From Gordionus sp. m RMFG-2023 (Eukaryota; Nematomorpha; Gordioida; Chordodea; Parachordodidae), in assembly GCF_954871325.1 (NCBI RefSeq), contig NC_088776.1, positions 57,932,954-57,996,953 on the forward strand: 64,000 bases of DNA. Direction: 5' to 3'. Positions 26,000 through 37,640 of this stretch are shown in pieces. The first letter of the stretch is position 1. Each line of letters starts with the position of its first letter. Below the pieces are notes generated by a model. The model saw only the letters and a program-made list of their open reading frames with translations, did not search any database and had not been told where the DNA came from. The position numbers and the translations under genes are program-made.

Positions 26000-26222
26000 T
26001 AGTGTTGTTAAACGGCCTGTTTTGAGCCAATTTTATAAACAGTTATTTTCAAGATTTTAGCCAGAAAAATATTGCCTAAGCCTCTAGATTTAGCTAATCG
26101 ATGTCTAGACCTTTCAGCCATCTATGAGCAAAATCTTCAGGCTTGCTTAATATTATTCTAGGTAAAATATTGAGTTAGCCGTTTTTAAAAATCGGCTCAA
26201 ATAAAGCCGTTTAACAACACAA
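26000..26222. mobile_element. Family A hAT MITE with exact TSD
   Basis: The left end is TAGTGTTGTTAAACGGCC; the right is AAAGCCGTTTAACAACACAA. Both flanks carry exactly CTGCCTAC (25992-25999 and 26223-26230). The perfect 8-bp duplication makes this one of the best preserved copies and a good basis for defining the family. Confidence 0.93.
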
Positions 26223-26639
26223 CTGCCTACTACACTAGATGCATTAATTAAATTTCTTTGAGAGGCCTCTTTGTCCCCTAAACAAAAATGTCTCCCGTGT
26301 TTAAAGTTTTAATTTTTTTTTATGTTTATACTTCTTTTTTTTTTAAAATTTTTTATAAGATTCTCTCTCCTTTCCCCGAGGAGAGACGGAGAATATTTTC
26401 AATTCAAAATATAAATATACATTTTAATTTTTTTTTAATTATTACATACCTTATAATTGTGCACCTGTTATTTTTATTTATTTTACCATTCTTTCTTTTA
26501 AATTGAGGATTTTTGTAAAAAAATAAAAATAAATAATGGAAATTAAATTTGAGTCGTTCGCATTTGTATCGCGAATCCTCCTTTTATTTAATTTCTTTTG
26601 CGTTTTTTAAAAAAATACCGCTAAGACAAAAAAAATATA

Positions 26640-26905
26640 TAGATAATTTTAGCGGATACCTATTACCCGATCTGAACGGACCGGACCGGTTTTGGCAAAC
26701 CCGAATTTTTGAAAATAAATTTAAATTTATAGTACACTATATCAAATCAATTTACCAAATCACTACAACAGAAATTGATTTACCAAATTTATAAAATCTA
26801 AGTTTATGCCTTAAGATCAATAATAATTTTTATCAAATCCGGATTTGTTATTCGAAGAACGAATAAAAAAATTTAAATCCGGGCAGGTTTTAGAAAATTT
26901 GAGCC
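26640..26905. mobile_element. Degraded family C element
   Basis: GC-rich blocks (GAACGGACCGGACCGG at about 26674 and AAATCCGGGCAGG at about 26875) are separated by A/T-rich DNA as in family C. Terminal TAGAGATCTGCA repeats are not clear. The open frame 26549-26794 crosses it and is accidental. Confidence 0.45.
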
Positions 26906-27001
26906 AAAGTATTAGATAGCGTTTGTAATTTTTTTTATTATATTCAAAAAAAAAATCGTATTTTAGAGTAGAGCCTGAGGCCTAGTCAAAATGGGTTCTT
27001 A

Positions 27002-27428
27002 TAGTGCGCCCACATTGGGCGTATCAAACGCTGCGATGCCGACGTAAATAATGCATTTTAAAAAATTGGTCAAATTATCGCTTGGCTTTAGTAACCATTT
27101 TAAAAAGGTAAACTGGTTTGCTTCATCGATACTTTTCTAAAAGTCGAAAATGCCTTGTTACCCAGGTAACAATTTGTGGGGAGGGGGGGGGGGCACTAAA
27201 AATTCTTAGTTATTTAATTATTAGGTATAAATTAAATGTATATATAAAATGTAAAATAAAAAATGACTTATCCTATAAAATTGAATATTTAGAAATTAAT
27301 GAAATAATAAAGCAGACGATAATTTTCCGCTTTTTTAAAAAATATTAGTATAGTCGATTCAAATCTCAATTTAAATAATGAGATGGTTTTATTTTTTATT
27401 TAAAAAAGTGCGGCAAAGTGGGCACCAT
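27002..27428. mobile_element. Family B inverted-repeat element, older copy
   Basis: The left end is TAGTGCGCCCACATTGGGCG. The right end, from the other strand, is TGGTGCCCACTTTGCCGCA. The interior contains AGCAGACGATAATTTTCCGC and CTTTAGTAACCATTTTAAAA, shared with 12143-12702 and 59307-59686. A 13-bp G-rich run is at about 27180. No target duplication was found. Confidence 0.7.
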
Positions 27429-27587
27429 TAGGATGTGACACGTGATTAAGTGCAGGCCCCCTCTAATGTTGAAGATTCAACAGAGCTACTAGTTATTCAT
27501 CATTTCCATCAAAATGGACAATTTTAAGATGGGGGAATTTACAATATGATGAGCTCTCTGCTATATTTGGGTAATGACCATATGTCT

Positions 27588-27765
27588 ACTAAAATCGGTC
27601 CCATCTTCAGACGCTTTCCAGGCGTTTTAATTTATATTAATTTTTTCCCAAATTTGAGCTGCTATCTTTTTAGGAAAAGCCCCCGAGGCCCAAATTGATA
27701 GTTTTCAGCTAGAAACTTGGTTAAGCCGGCTAAAAAGTGGCTTATAAGGCTAAAAATATATAGCA
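27588..27765 (+). mobile_element. Family G dispersed repeat, copy 2
   Basis: Matches 5270-5445 in inverse orientation over about 170 bp (GGCGTTTTAATTTATATTAA, CCCCGAGGCC, TGATAGTTTTC, TTAAGCCGGCTAAAA). Confidence 0.65.
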
Positions 27766-29334
27766 CCTTTGTTTGCAAGCTAAAGATACCTGTACGCGTA
27801 ATAGTCCTAAGAAGATGAAACGTCTGTGAGCGGCAAAGTTAGCACAATAATTTATCTTCTTAACTTAAAGGGTTAAAATAATGATCGTGGGGAAAAAAAA
27901 GACTAATTATTATGAATATTTATTTATTTTTTATTGCATAAACATTTTCCACTTTTAAAAAAAATACATTTTATTTTTTATTTTTTGGAGGAGTATTAAA
28001 TTTTTAATTTTTGCAACAAAAGAATGAAAAAAAAAATTAATGAGGGAGGGGGGTGGGGAGTTCAGGGAAAAAAAAGGTGAATTTATGTTTTATTTTCTCT
28101 CCCCCCCCCCCCAATTCTTGGATTTTTTTTTATTACCTGTTTTTGTCTGGAATTTTATTTTATTTTCATTTTAAAAATATAAAATTATTAATATTATCCA
28201 GCTTATTATTTTTTAATGTTAATTTTATTTTTAATTTTAATAATAATGTTATCTTCTCTTTTATGTTTTCATTTTTTGGGAGTGACTCGTGAAAACAGTT
28301 TTTCTAGCTCCAAGTCGCAACACCAATTTGAGCTAGGTAACATTGCTGTAGTATGGAATATGGTGCTAGGGCATGATTTTAGATAAGGTGGAATCGTTAA
28401 TTATAAATAAGGCGGGTTTTTTTTATATTTAGTAGACGCCATTTTTAATTCTTAATTTTCGACATCAGTCCCTATTTCTCTTTATTCCCTTTTTTTTGTT
28501 CTTTCTTCTATGGAATACTTATATTCCTAGCTCACTAAAAAATAAATTAGGGCTGCTAATTTTTTTTTGCCGAATTTTTGAATTAATGTTTACTTTCAAA
28601 ACGTAATTTGTTTACTTATTTTTTTTAATGCTGTATCTTGGACACACATTTAAATCTAATTTCTGTGAGCTTATGAGCGGGGTATTACGAAAAGAACAGA
28701 ATTGCAAATAAAAAAAATATTATAATTTGACGCTCTTATCTTTAGGCCGGATTTTGCAGCGGCAGTTAAGGGAGTGGGGTGGAGGGAGAGGAAAAGTGAC
28801 TAAGGCCTACTCGTTAATCCTAAAAATTCTGACGTCACTAGTAGTTTAGCAGATCTTTATAATTTCATCAATATTTTTTATACATAACTGTAGCTTCTTT
28901 CAAGCTTTGCCATCTCTTTTGTCCAAAACAGTTGCTAGCTTACAAAAAAAGAAATCTAGCAATTTTATTACTCTAATAATAAATTTCGGTAATGAAATCA
29001 AAATGATTGCCTCCTGTACACTGAATTATTGTTTATTTTCACCGAATACAAGATAAATTAAATTTTTTGGACCAGATAAACCAAATGTTTAGTACAGCCA
29101 AAATCAAAAAAAACATCAAGAAGATTTTCTCAACAATTAATTATATTGTTATATCAACAGTTTGTTAAACAGAAAAATTTTGATTTTACAAGATAATTAT
29201 ATTTCTATTAGTATTACAGTATAACCATTGCCCCTTAAGATTTCCTAGATTAAGAAAAAATAATTAAAAGTCACAACTTGTCTATAACCTTTGCCCTTAA
29301 AGTTTCATAGCCTAAAAAATAATTCGTTAGTTAC
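27766..29334. other. AT-rich DNA, no gene recognised
   Basis: It holds a poly-C run near 28101 and long A/T runs. The open frame 28053-28292 is made of homopolymer translations. Nothing else is supported. Confidence 0.45.
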
Positions 29335-29456
29335 AAAGCCGGGCTTGGGAATTTTTTAAAAATTAAATGTGGGCCTGGCTGGTCTTGGTCTATATATTTT
29401 TTTTGCAGCGGGCCTGGGCAGATCTGATCAAAAAATTAAGGCTCGTGAAAGTCTCT
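29335..29456. mobile_element. Family C hAT MITE relic
   Basis: Blocks AAAGCCGGGCTTGGGA, GGGCCTGGCTGG, GCGGGCCTGGGCAGATCTGA and the right end AAGGCTCGTGAAAGTCTCTGCA match family C (compare AGGCTCGATGCAGATCACTA at 7193). The left terminal repeat is absent. Confidence 0.55.
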
Positions 29457-29991
29457 GCAATAATATTCTGAAAAAGCAATAAAAATAAATCCGCTAGATG
29501 TCTTTTTATATTTATTATTTATATATTCTTTTAAAAATTATTATAATTTTAGTTTAATTTTTATGGAAAAATTTTAATTTAATTTTAAAATTGTTATTTT
29601 ATAAAAATGAAAGAAGAATATCAAAATTCACATATTCATCGTTGTGGGCTTTATAGTTTTATTTTATAAATTGACCCCTATTTATCATTATCTGTTTGCT
29701 TCTGCTACATAAAAGTGTTACTAAAAATCCTTCAGGTACAACCCCCTGTTAATTCAGCGTTATCTAATGGTTGGAACAAAGAACTTTTTACATTTAGGGC
29801 GAAATCGTCTTTTAAATCCTTAGTATATGAGCAGGGTTTTTAGAGACCTAGTCTTGTTTTTAATTGCAAAAATCTTTATATATTATTGTATCAAATTGTA
29901 TTAAATATCTTTAAATGTATTTCAGCAATTTTCGGGGTAATTTAAACAAAAGTGTCAATATCAAAAAGTAACATCTCTTACCAGCAGTTGA

Positions 29992-30110
29992 GGTCTGCGA
30001 AGTGATATTTTCGCAGCCCGACCCTGGCCCGAATTTCAAATTTTTTTTGTCTAAACTGACTCGGGCACACATTTTTTATTCTAATCTGACCCAAGCCAGA
30101 ATCTCTGAAC
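29992..30110. mobile_element. Family C relic beside Hermes-like remnant
   Basis: GAGGTCTGCGAAGTGATATT at the left, CGCAGCCCGACCCTGGCCCG inside and CAGAATCTCTGA at the right resemble a short family C element. It abuts the Hermes-like transposase remnant. Confidence 0.5.
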
Positions 30111-30114
30111 CTTG

Positions 30115-30900
30115 TGATTCAATATTTTTATTAACAAAGGCATTCCTAATACTGTATTTTAAAGATGAGAAGCATAATTCAATCGTTTATCATTTTCAAA
30201 TGCTGTCATATTAGCTCTTTGGTCTGTAATAAATGGCATTTCAGATACCTACTGTATCCGATATAAAAAAATACATTGATTTTTATATTTATTTTTAATG
30301 AAATCTACTTGTATGTAAACAATACAACTTTATTAAGTTTCTAAGAATCGTTTAAGAAATGGAGGAGTTACATAGGATACTTTGTTATAATCATCAGTCC
30401 AAAGGTCTATGGTGGCTATAAAATATTATAAATAATTTTACCATATTTCCATATATTTGTTACCAATATGCGTTTAATTTCCTTTATTGCGTGTACTATC
30501 AGCAGTATCTAATAAATCTCTAGAAATTGTCGTTTGATTTGGAATGATTCTTTTAACATCAATATTTCCATATATCGAATCAATTTTGGCAAAATATTGG
30601 CATCAATCAACAAAACCTGCACCTATGAATTGTATCAAATGATCTTAAATCACGTCCACAAAACATGGTAAACACATTTCTACACTCTTCTTTATTTTTA
30701 ATTTGAAACAACTTTTGAGTTTTTGAGACATATACCAAAAAGGCTATCAATTGTTAATTGAGTCTTAACCTGTTGTTATGGAATTATAAACGTATATATT
30801 CTTGTAAAAATTGCAACTCACATTTCTTTGTTTTCATCATATATAAATAAAAACTTTTTCCAGACCTCAGATTTGCCATTGGCATTTTCCCTTACTTCAT
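30115..30900 (-). pseudogene. Decayed Hermes-like hAT transposase
   Basis: Minus-strand frames follow the order of Hermes/hobo transposases. Near 30880 is a BED-finger-like start (GKSEVWKKFLFIYDENKEM). Near 30650-30480 comes RSFDTIH..GFVDWCQYFAKIDSIYG, then DVKRIIPNQTTISRDLLDTA, which parallels the family's RPFS.V.G.GF...FF.KIGA.YG and LLPS..T.SR segments. Near 30410 is ATIDLWTDDYNKVSY, the conserved TIDLWTDNY core around a catalytic Asp. Near 30210-30130 are ITDQRANMTAF and NYASHL. Stops and frame changes interrupt it and the C-terminal half is missing, so it is inactive. It may represent the autonomous parent of one of the local MITE families, which is not shown. Confidence 0.85.
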
Positions 30901-31602
30901 ATTCATCTTACATAAAAATTTTTAAAAATTAGGTATCCATTAAAATAATTTTTTTTTAATAGGAAAATAGGTTATTTAATTAAATAGGTATGCACTAAAA
31001 TATAATCACAAAAAATTAGTTTGGTATATGGTTGTTATGCAAATTATAAAATAATAATTGAAAATAATATGTTATTCTAATTGACATTTTAGGGACAAAA
31101 TGTCAGAAATAAAAAGTGATGTGGTGTTATAAGATGATAAAATAACAAATATAAAAATTTTATCAACTAAAATATTTAATAAAAAAAATTAATATTTTGC
31201 TTTATCATTGTAATTGTCTACATACAATTCCTTTTGCTTTCTAAATTATTTCATAAAAACGGCTTGGAAGTATGCTCATTTTAAATCATGGAAAATCAAC
31301 TCAAAATATTGAGCAATAATTTGCATTTATGAAATGGATAAATCACAGTAAATAAATCAATGAAGATCGAAGTGTGATAATTGGAGTAAAAAGTTGCAAA
31401 AACAAAGAATATTCGTTCCTAAAAATCGGAGACGCTGAAAGGAATATAACTCGGGCCATAAAGAAACGCGATTAGAATAAACAAGATTGAATTACCGAAG
31501 TAGTTTACTACTTTGAACGAAATATAGGTTCATTTCAAATTATTTGAATTTGATCCAACTGAGGAAAAATTGTAAATATTGTTAGCACAATGTAGGCCAA
31601 AC

Positions 31603-31741
31603 CAGGCTTCTGAACCCAAATTTGGGTTCAGAAATTTAGAATTGCTTGGTTGGGCATTTTGACACAACAAATTAAATAGACAGATATATAGGCAACCCAT
31701 TAAAACCGGAATAACATAAACCCGGGGCGAGTTTGGACCCA
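31603..31741. mobile_element. Family D hAT MITE, degraded copy
   Basis: It shares GGGTTCAGAAATTTAGAATTG, TTGG.TGGGC, an AAATAGACAGAT.TA.. block and CCCGGGGCGAGTTTGGACCC with the element at 35813-35963. The ends are degraded and no duplication was found. The short minus-strand open frames crossing it are not genes. Confidence 0.7.
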
Positions 31742-31751
31742 TTTTAGAAAT

Positions 31752-31754
31752 CGA

Positions 31755-31786
<32 letters not shown>

Positions 31787-31912
31787 CTTTCCTTTCCTTC
31801 TCTCTCTTCTCTCTCTTCTCTTCTCTTCTCTTCTCTTCTCTTCTCTCTTCTCTTCTCTTCTCTCTCTTCTCTTCTCTCTTCTCTTCTCTTCTCTTTCTTT
31901 CTTTCTTTCTTT
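31752..31912 (+). repeat. Compound (GAAA)n-(TTCTC)n microsatellite
   Basis: GAAA repeats (31752-31786) are followed by CTTCTCT/TTCTC repeats and then CTTT repeats to about 31912. The array switches purine strand in the middle, so the two parts can pair. The minus-strand Arg/Glu/Lys-rich frame is only its translation. Confidence 0.95.
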
Positions 31913-32225
31913 ACGTTGAGTTAACATAATGGATCAAATGATAGGCTGTTATAGTTTCAAGAAAATTGCTTTCTATTTTTACAATATGATGGATATAAAT
32001 AAGGTATTGAATTCGTAAAAAAAAAAATTAGATAATTTTTATGGGCAAATAATTATCGGGTATAAATGAAGCGGGTTGTACTAAAACAATATCAATGACG
32101 AATCGTAAGTTTGTAAATATATTTTTTAAGGTGAATTTTTCAATGTCATGAATATACACATTTTGACCTTTTGGGAAATATTGGTCTAAAGCTAGTCCAG
32201 GTCCCTGAAATTTAAGACTCTTCTC

Positions 32226-32294
32226 TAGTGTTGTTAAACAGTTGAATTAGCTCTTTTTAAAAATTGGCTCAAATCGAGCCATTTAACAACGCTA
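32226..32294. mobile_element. Family A hAT MITE, internally deleted
   Basis: Both ends are present (TAGTGTTGTTAAACAG and GAGCCATTTAACAACGCTA) but only 69 bp remain because the centre is lost. The flanking 8 bp agree at 5 of 8 positions. Confidence 0.75.
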
Positions 32295-34159
32295 AGTTTC
32301 TCCAGCCACTATCAAAATAATAATAAAAAATCATGGACTATAAAAAAAAGGAAAACATCCATGGGTGTGATATCATGGGATATATGTGTGTGATTTACTA
32401 TAAGAATTTCAAAATCGGACGAGATCACCAAATTGGGAAGATAATATTCCTCCCTTTTTTGAGGAGTGAATACAATTGGCAAGTGCTAGTGTTGTTGTCG
32501 ATTTATAAAAAATATTTTTTAAATATTTTCAAAAGTTGGATACGGAAAATGTTGTAATAGAAATAATCAAAGTTGGGGTCGTTTAAAATTTAAGATAGGA
32601 TAAGTTATTAAATACTATATTTTTTTAAAATTCCCGGGATAAAAGATCCCTCCAGAAATAAAAATAAATGGTAAGAAAAAATATTAACCGTATTAAACAA
32701 TATATATCAAATATTTTTTTTATATAAATATTAATCTTGCGCCATATCTATCGAAACCTATGCCATAATCTCCAGATTGGTTTTTCAATCCAGTAAACCT
32801 CCGAGTCATATCTGCCACTTTAAAAATGATTACGATATTTTGTAACAGCAATTTAATATATAAAAAAAAAATTTAATATATATATAATGATAATTTTTTA
32901 CTCCCATTTTACCAATCCTATGGAATTTTTGTCCCGGGGATTGATTATCATTTTGTTATATGCCAATTCCTTTGCCAACCTTTCACCGCTCTCAGCAGAT
33001 GGATCCCACTGGTTTTTTTAAATATTTTTTCGCATGATAAATCTCTAACAAAAAAAAATTAAATGGTTTTTTTATTTTTCCTTTACACTAATGTCTATCG
33101 ACATTAATTTGTAATGCCTAGATAAATTCTTCCATTGTCCCCCTACCTTAATTACTAAAAAATATAATAAAAAATTATTTCAACAGAAGGGTAAGGGGGG
33201 GGGGGCATTGTTTTTTTTTTTAAGTCAACAATTTACTTAAAATTTTATATAATATTCCTTCTCGAAGATAAACATTATCAAATTGCGCAAAAAAATCAAA
33301 CAAGGGTTCTAACTGACCCCAACTCAACTTCTAATCCTCAACATAATTATTTTCTGCCATTTTTGGGGGGAATCTATTTTTTTTTTCCTTATACATTTAT
33401 AATATATTTATTAATCATTTTTTTCATTTTCAATTACTACTATTTATTATCATATAAATTTTAAATAAATAAATTATTGTTTTTTTTTATATTTTTTTTT
33501 AATTGTCATTTATTACACCTGGCTGAGCAACTAAGAATTAATAAGAACAATGGACAGCATAAAAAAATAAAATAAAAAACATAGGGGTATTTTTTTTAAA
33601 AAAAATATATTTCAAAATATTAGAAGATATTAGATTTAAAATAGATATAAATAAGATATTACCTGAGAGACAGAAAAAAAGGGGAGAAAGAAGAAAAAAA
33701 TATTGGATACATTTATAAATAAAATAAATTTTGCAAAATTATAAATGTATTATTATATTAAAAATTAGCAAATTTACAATGACTATAGGGGACAGACAGA
33801 TTTTAAGAATATAAAAGAATTGAGAAAGAAGAAAAAAAGAAAATAAATAAAAGAATGGAAAAAAGAAAGAAGAAATCGATGAAGGATGGGGGGGGGGGGA
33901 TTAAAAGGTAAATTATAAATATACATAAATTTATAAGAACAAAAGAACATTTTTTTTTAATTTCAAAAATATATATATATTATATATTATCAATAATAAT
34001 TTTAAGAAAATGACACTATAAGATAAGACAAGAGAGGATAAAGGAAAAAAAGGGGACGAGAAGAAAAAAAGTATAATTGACAAAATTTAAAAGGTGATCC
34101 AAAAAATGTGATTATTTCTGGTTTGTATAATTATATTTCATCCATGTATTTATTTTTAA
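32295..34159. other. AT-rich DNA, no gene recognised
   Basis: Poly-G runs lie near 33196 and 33890. The rest is A/T-rich with (TA)n runs. The open frame 32333-32557 has no recognisable domain. Confidence 0.45.
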
Positions 34160-34347
34160 TAGTGTTGTTCGGTTAACCCAATATTTGATCCAGAATAATA
34201 TTCCCCAATCCCTGAAGATTTTAGTCATGGATGGAACCAATTCGACATCCATTAGCGAAATCTCGAGGCTTAGTGTCATTATTTTATGACTAAAATATTG
34301 ATTTAGCCGTTTTTAAAAATCGGCTCACGAGTCTTTTAACAATACTA
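34160..34347. mobile_element. Family A hAT MITE with exact TSD
   Basis: The left end is TAGTGTTGTTCGGTTAACCC; the right is GAGTCTTTTAACAATACTA. Both flanks are exactly ATTTTTAA (34152-34159 and 34348-34355). The left arm is more diverged than the right. Confidence 0.9.
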
Positions 34348-34355
34348 ATTTTTAA

Positions 34356-35804
34356 TACTGTGATTTTCCTTATTTGTCTTCATTTTTTTAAAAAAACTGA
34401 CATATTAAAATTAATCCGATATTTATAGCTCATCTGTTATCCCTGGTATGTTGCCACACCCCGGGTATGGGGTGAAGGATAATCTATTTGCCACCTATTA
34501 TGGTAAAATCTTTTAAATTATGAGAGATTAAGTGCTCAGACATTTTTTTTTTCAAACTTTACAGTTGGACAATCAGATATGAATAGGTTTTTAGTTTAAG
34601 TATTATTTATATTTTTTTATTGCGAAAATGAAAAATAGTGGTCATATTACCCCAGTCCCCCTGTTAAGTTGTAACTGTCTGATAAATTATTGCGTGCGAT
34701 AAATAAGTGAATCCACCTTGGACGAAAGGCAAAAAAAAACAATTTTTTGTATGCTCCGAGCCATATACTTATCAAATATTCTGCGAGAACAAAATGTTTC
34801 AATTCCTCCGACTCAAATAATTTCATTAGTAACTTGGGTAGTTAATTTTATTAGATTCTTGAGATAAGATTTTGATTTTTTTTTAAAAAAATCCCTAAAC
34901 TATTCCCCTGTTTTTCGTTCATTCTATTGTTATATTTTTCAAATGATAGATTAATTTTTTTGGTCAGGTAAGTAGTGGACCATCAATATTAGGACCGGAC
35001 TATTAAAAAGTATATAACCCGGGTTGGTGTAACATCTGTTTAGAAAAGCCGAGCCCAATCAGCTGATCAAAAACCCAGTTTGGACTGGAAATTTATATTG
35101 TCTGCCAAATAATGAATTTATGAAATTCAGAATTTTCATTTTCCTAAACATTTCCTCTTTAAAAAGAAAAATTTCTTTAACAAAAATTACATTATCTCTA
35201 TATATTATTTTTTTTTTGAAAAGAAAGTAAAAAGAAGGAAAGTAGAAGAATGAATCGATACGATATTATAATAAATAAGTAATTATCTTCTATCTTTCCA
35301 TTTTTTTTTAGATAGATAGAAAGAAAGAAAAGGAAGAATATTTAAAAAAAAGTAAGGGGGGAGTATAGGGATAAAAAGTATTTTTTTTTTGATATTATTA
35401 TAATTATCATCCATATCCACGCCACTATAGGTAATAATCTTATAATACCATTTCAGAAAAATTTTATAAAATGACCACTCTACAAAAAAAAAATGAATTC
35501 AAATTTAAACATAATCTTAAATATTATTTATTATTATTTATTTTTTTGTCTATTACATAATTGAATAAATTCGGTAATGGGATTCGAATTGAATCTATAA
35601 AAATGGAAGTCATTCATAAGTTATATTTGTGTAATATAGAGGTGACCATTTTGAAGAAAAAAAAAATTTAAATCGATAATTGTTGCCAATTAACGTAAGA
35701 TTTTGAAGGTATATTTTAGGTATTCAAAAGTTATGTTACGTTATTATGAGCATATATATATTTATTTTAAATGAACTAATACGAAACAGCCATTAGAAGG
35801 GAGG
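34356..35804. other. AT-rich DNA, no gene recognised
   Basis: A GC-richer patch at 34965-35080 (GGACCGGACTATTAAAAAGT, ACCCGGGTTGG) may be a relic of family C or D. Nothing else is supported. Confidence 0.4.
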
Positions 35805-35812
35805 GAAAATAT

Positions 35813-35963
35813 CAGGGATGTGAACCCCAGCACGGGTTCAGAAATTTAAAATTGTTTGGCTGGGCGTGGTTGAGACCGCAGATCAAACAGAGATGAATAT
35901 ACGGACAACTCGTCGAACCCGGGGTAAAATGGACCCCGGGGCGAATTCGGGTTCACGTCTCTG
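35813..35963. mobile_element. Family D hAT MITE, complete
   Basis: The ends are CAGGGATGTGAACCC and, from the other strand, CAGAGACGTGAACCC. The flanks GAAAATAT (35805-35812) and GGAAATAT (35964-35971) form an 8-bp duplication with one mismatch. The interior is GC-rich (CCCGGGGTAAAATGGACCCC) and non-coding. This copy defines the family; 31603-31741 is a second. Confidence 0.9.
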
Positions 35964-35971
35964 GGAAATAT

Positions 35972-36288
35972 TCGGATTGCTAAAAATTAATAACAATGTT
36001 TAAGATTTGTTCAAATGTATAAAATTGATAAATTTATATCGTTGGATTTTATTTTATTGTTTTTTTTTGTAAGCTTGGATAAATATGCAGAGCAGCTAAA
36101 ATAATATTTGTATAACCGTGTAATAAATTTCGGGACTAAATCCTGATGACAATAATAACGCATGCTGTTTAATAAGACTTTTAAGCAGTAAATATTCATA
36201 TGAATTTGATTCAATACACTTTATATTTTTATGCTTATGTCAACCATATAAAGATCAGTGGATACCTTTCGATCCTATATTTAGCATT
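35972..36288. other. AT-rich spacer, nothing recognised
   Basis: I see no gene or repeat. The open frames that enter from the neighbouring microsatellite are accidental. Confidence 0.45.
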
Positions 36289-36444
<156 letters not shown>

Positions 36445-37349
36445 ATGTAAATGTAAATACATTTCTTTAAAAAAACAATAACATTATTTTAATTAAATTT
36501 TATATTTAAATGAACATGATGATAATTAGAGAATTGATAAAATTTATGAAAAAATAGAAATTAATCAAAATTAATTATCTTGAGTGATGGCCAGTAATCT
36601 TGGTAACCAAAAAAAGATGCTAGGTCCCTAATTAAATGTTAATGATAATGAAGATTTTGCTTATGCTTTCTACTAGTGTTAAAATGATCCATTTATAACA
36701 TCAATTTCCATAAAATTAAGATTTTAATAAATTATTATTTTTTAAAAAATTACTAAATACGATAAAAATTATTATGAAAAAAAGATTCTCAAAACAAACC
36801 CCATGCTAAGGCTCATGTTTTCCCTAAAAATGTGCGAAATATAAAATTATAGGAAGGTAAACACATTTTATTCTGAAATTAAATATCATCATGGAATAAA
36901 AATAAGAGCATCATTTATTAAAAAGGATTGCAATTTTCAATGCCTCAAAGATCGCTGCAATCCTCGAACTTCTCTAGTGTGTTGTGTTCTCTTAATCAAA
37001 AATGATTGGCGTTTTGGGGCTCCTCCTAACTCCCCTTTTCCTAATAGTAGTAAATTTTGTCTGAGAGATTTATGCTATCTATAGATTCATTTATATTTGA
37101 GTAACAAAATTCTCTAACTACTCTTCTCTTGAAAAAAGTTTGATGGGAATGAAACCTTAATCATGTGTTATCCGGCGAAACCAGCCTCTAAATTAAGGCT
37201 CATCCTTCCCCCGATTACATGATGCTTTCGGTAAATTTTTCTCATTTTTTTTGCCAAAACAAAATTTTCTATAAGAGACCAGCAGATCTCGTATTAGGTC
37301 CTGTATTTTATTTTAAGCCCGGATATTTTTATTAGTCTGACCCCATGAC

Positions 37350-37640
37350 ATATAATAATACCTAGACTGATGATGCATTCATTAAAAGTATACATCAATG
37401 AAAACAGCTGAGGATGCTATCTTGGTTACCCATATCATTTTTAAAAAAGTAAAACGAGAGGCCAATTTATTCCTGTCTGACGGAAACTTTATTAAAGAAT
37501 TGCCTGTTCATCGAGATCACTATAATGATAGTTTTTAACATGAGAATAATTATTATATGGGTTACCAAAATGGCGGGTTCAGTTGATTTGCTTTCAACGA
37601 CGATCGTCAGTTTAGGTATTGTTATATGTCATTGGACTGA
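37350..37640. mobile_element. Family F-like inverted-repeat element
   Basis: AACAGCTGAGGATGCTATCT..TTGGTTACCCATAT (37400-37436) is inverted at 37553-37590 (ATATGGGTTACCAAAATGGC..GTTCAGTTGATTT). The outer GATGCATTCATTAAAAGTAT and a nearby TACATCA match the family F left end. The plus-strand frame 37525-37815 starts inside this stem, so I do not call it a gene. Confidence 0.6.

Noticed and set aside
31700-31927. Arg/Glu-rich minus-strand frame
   Set aside because: Translation of the TTCTC/GAAA array.
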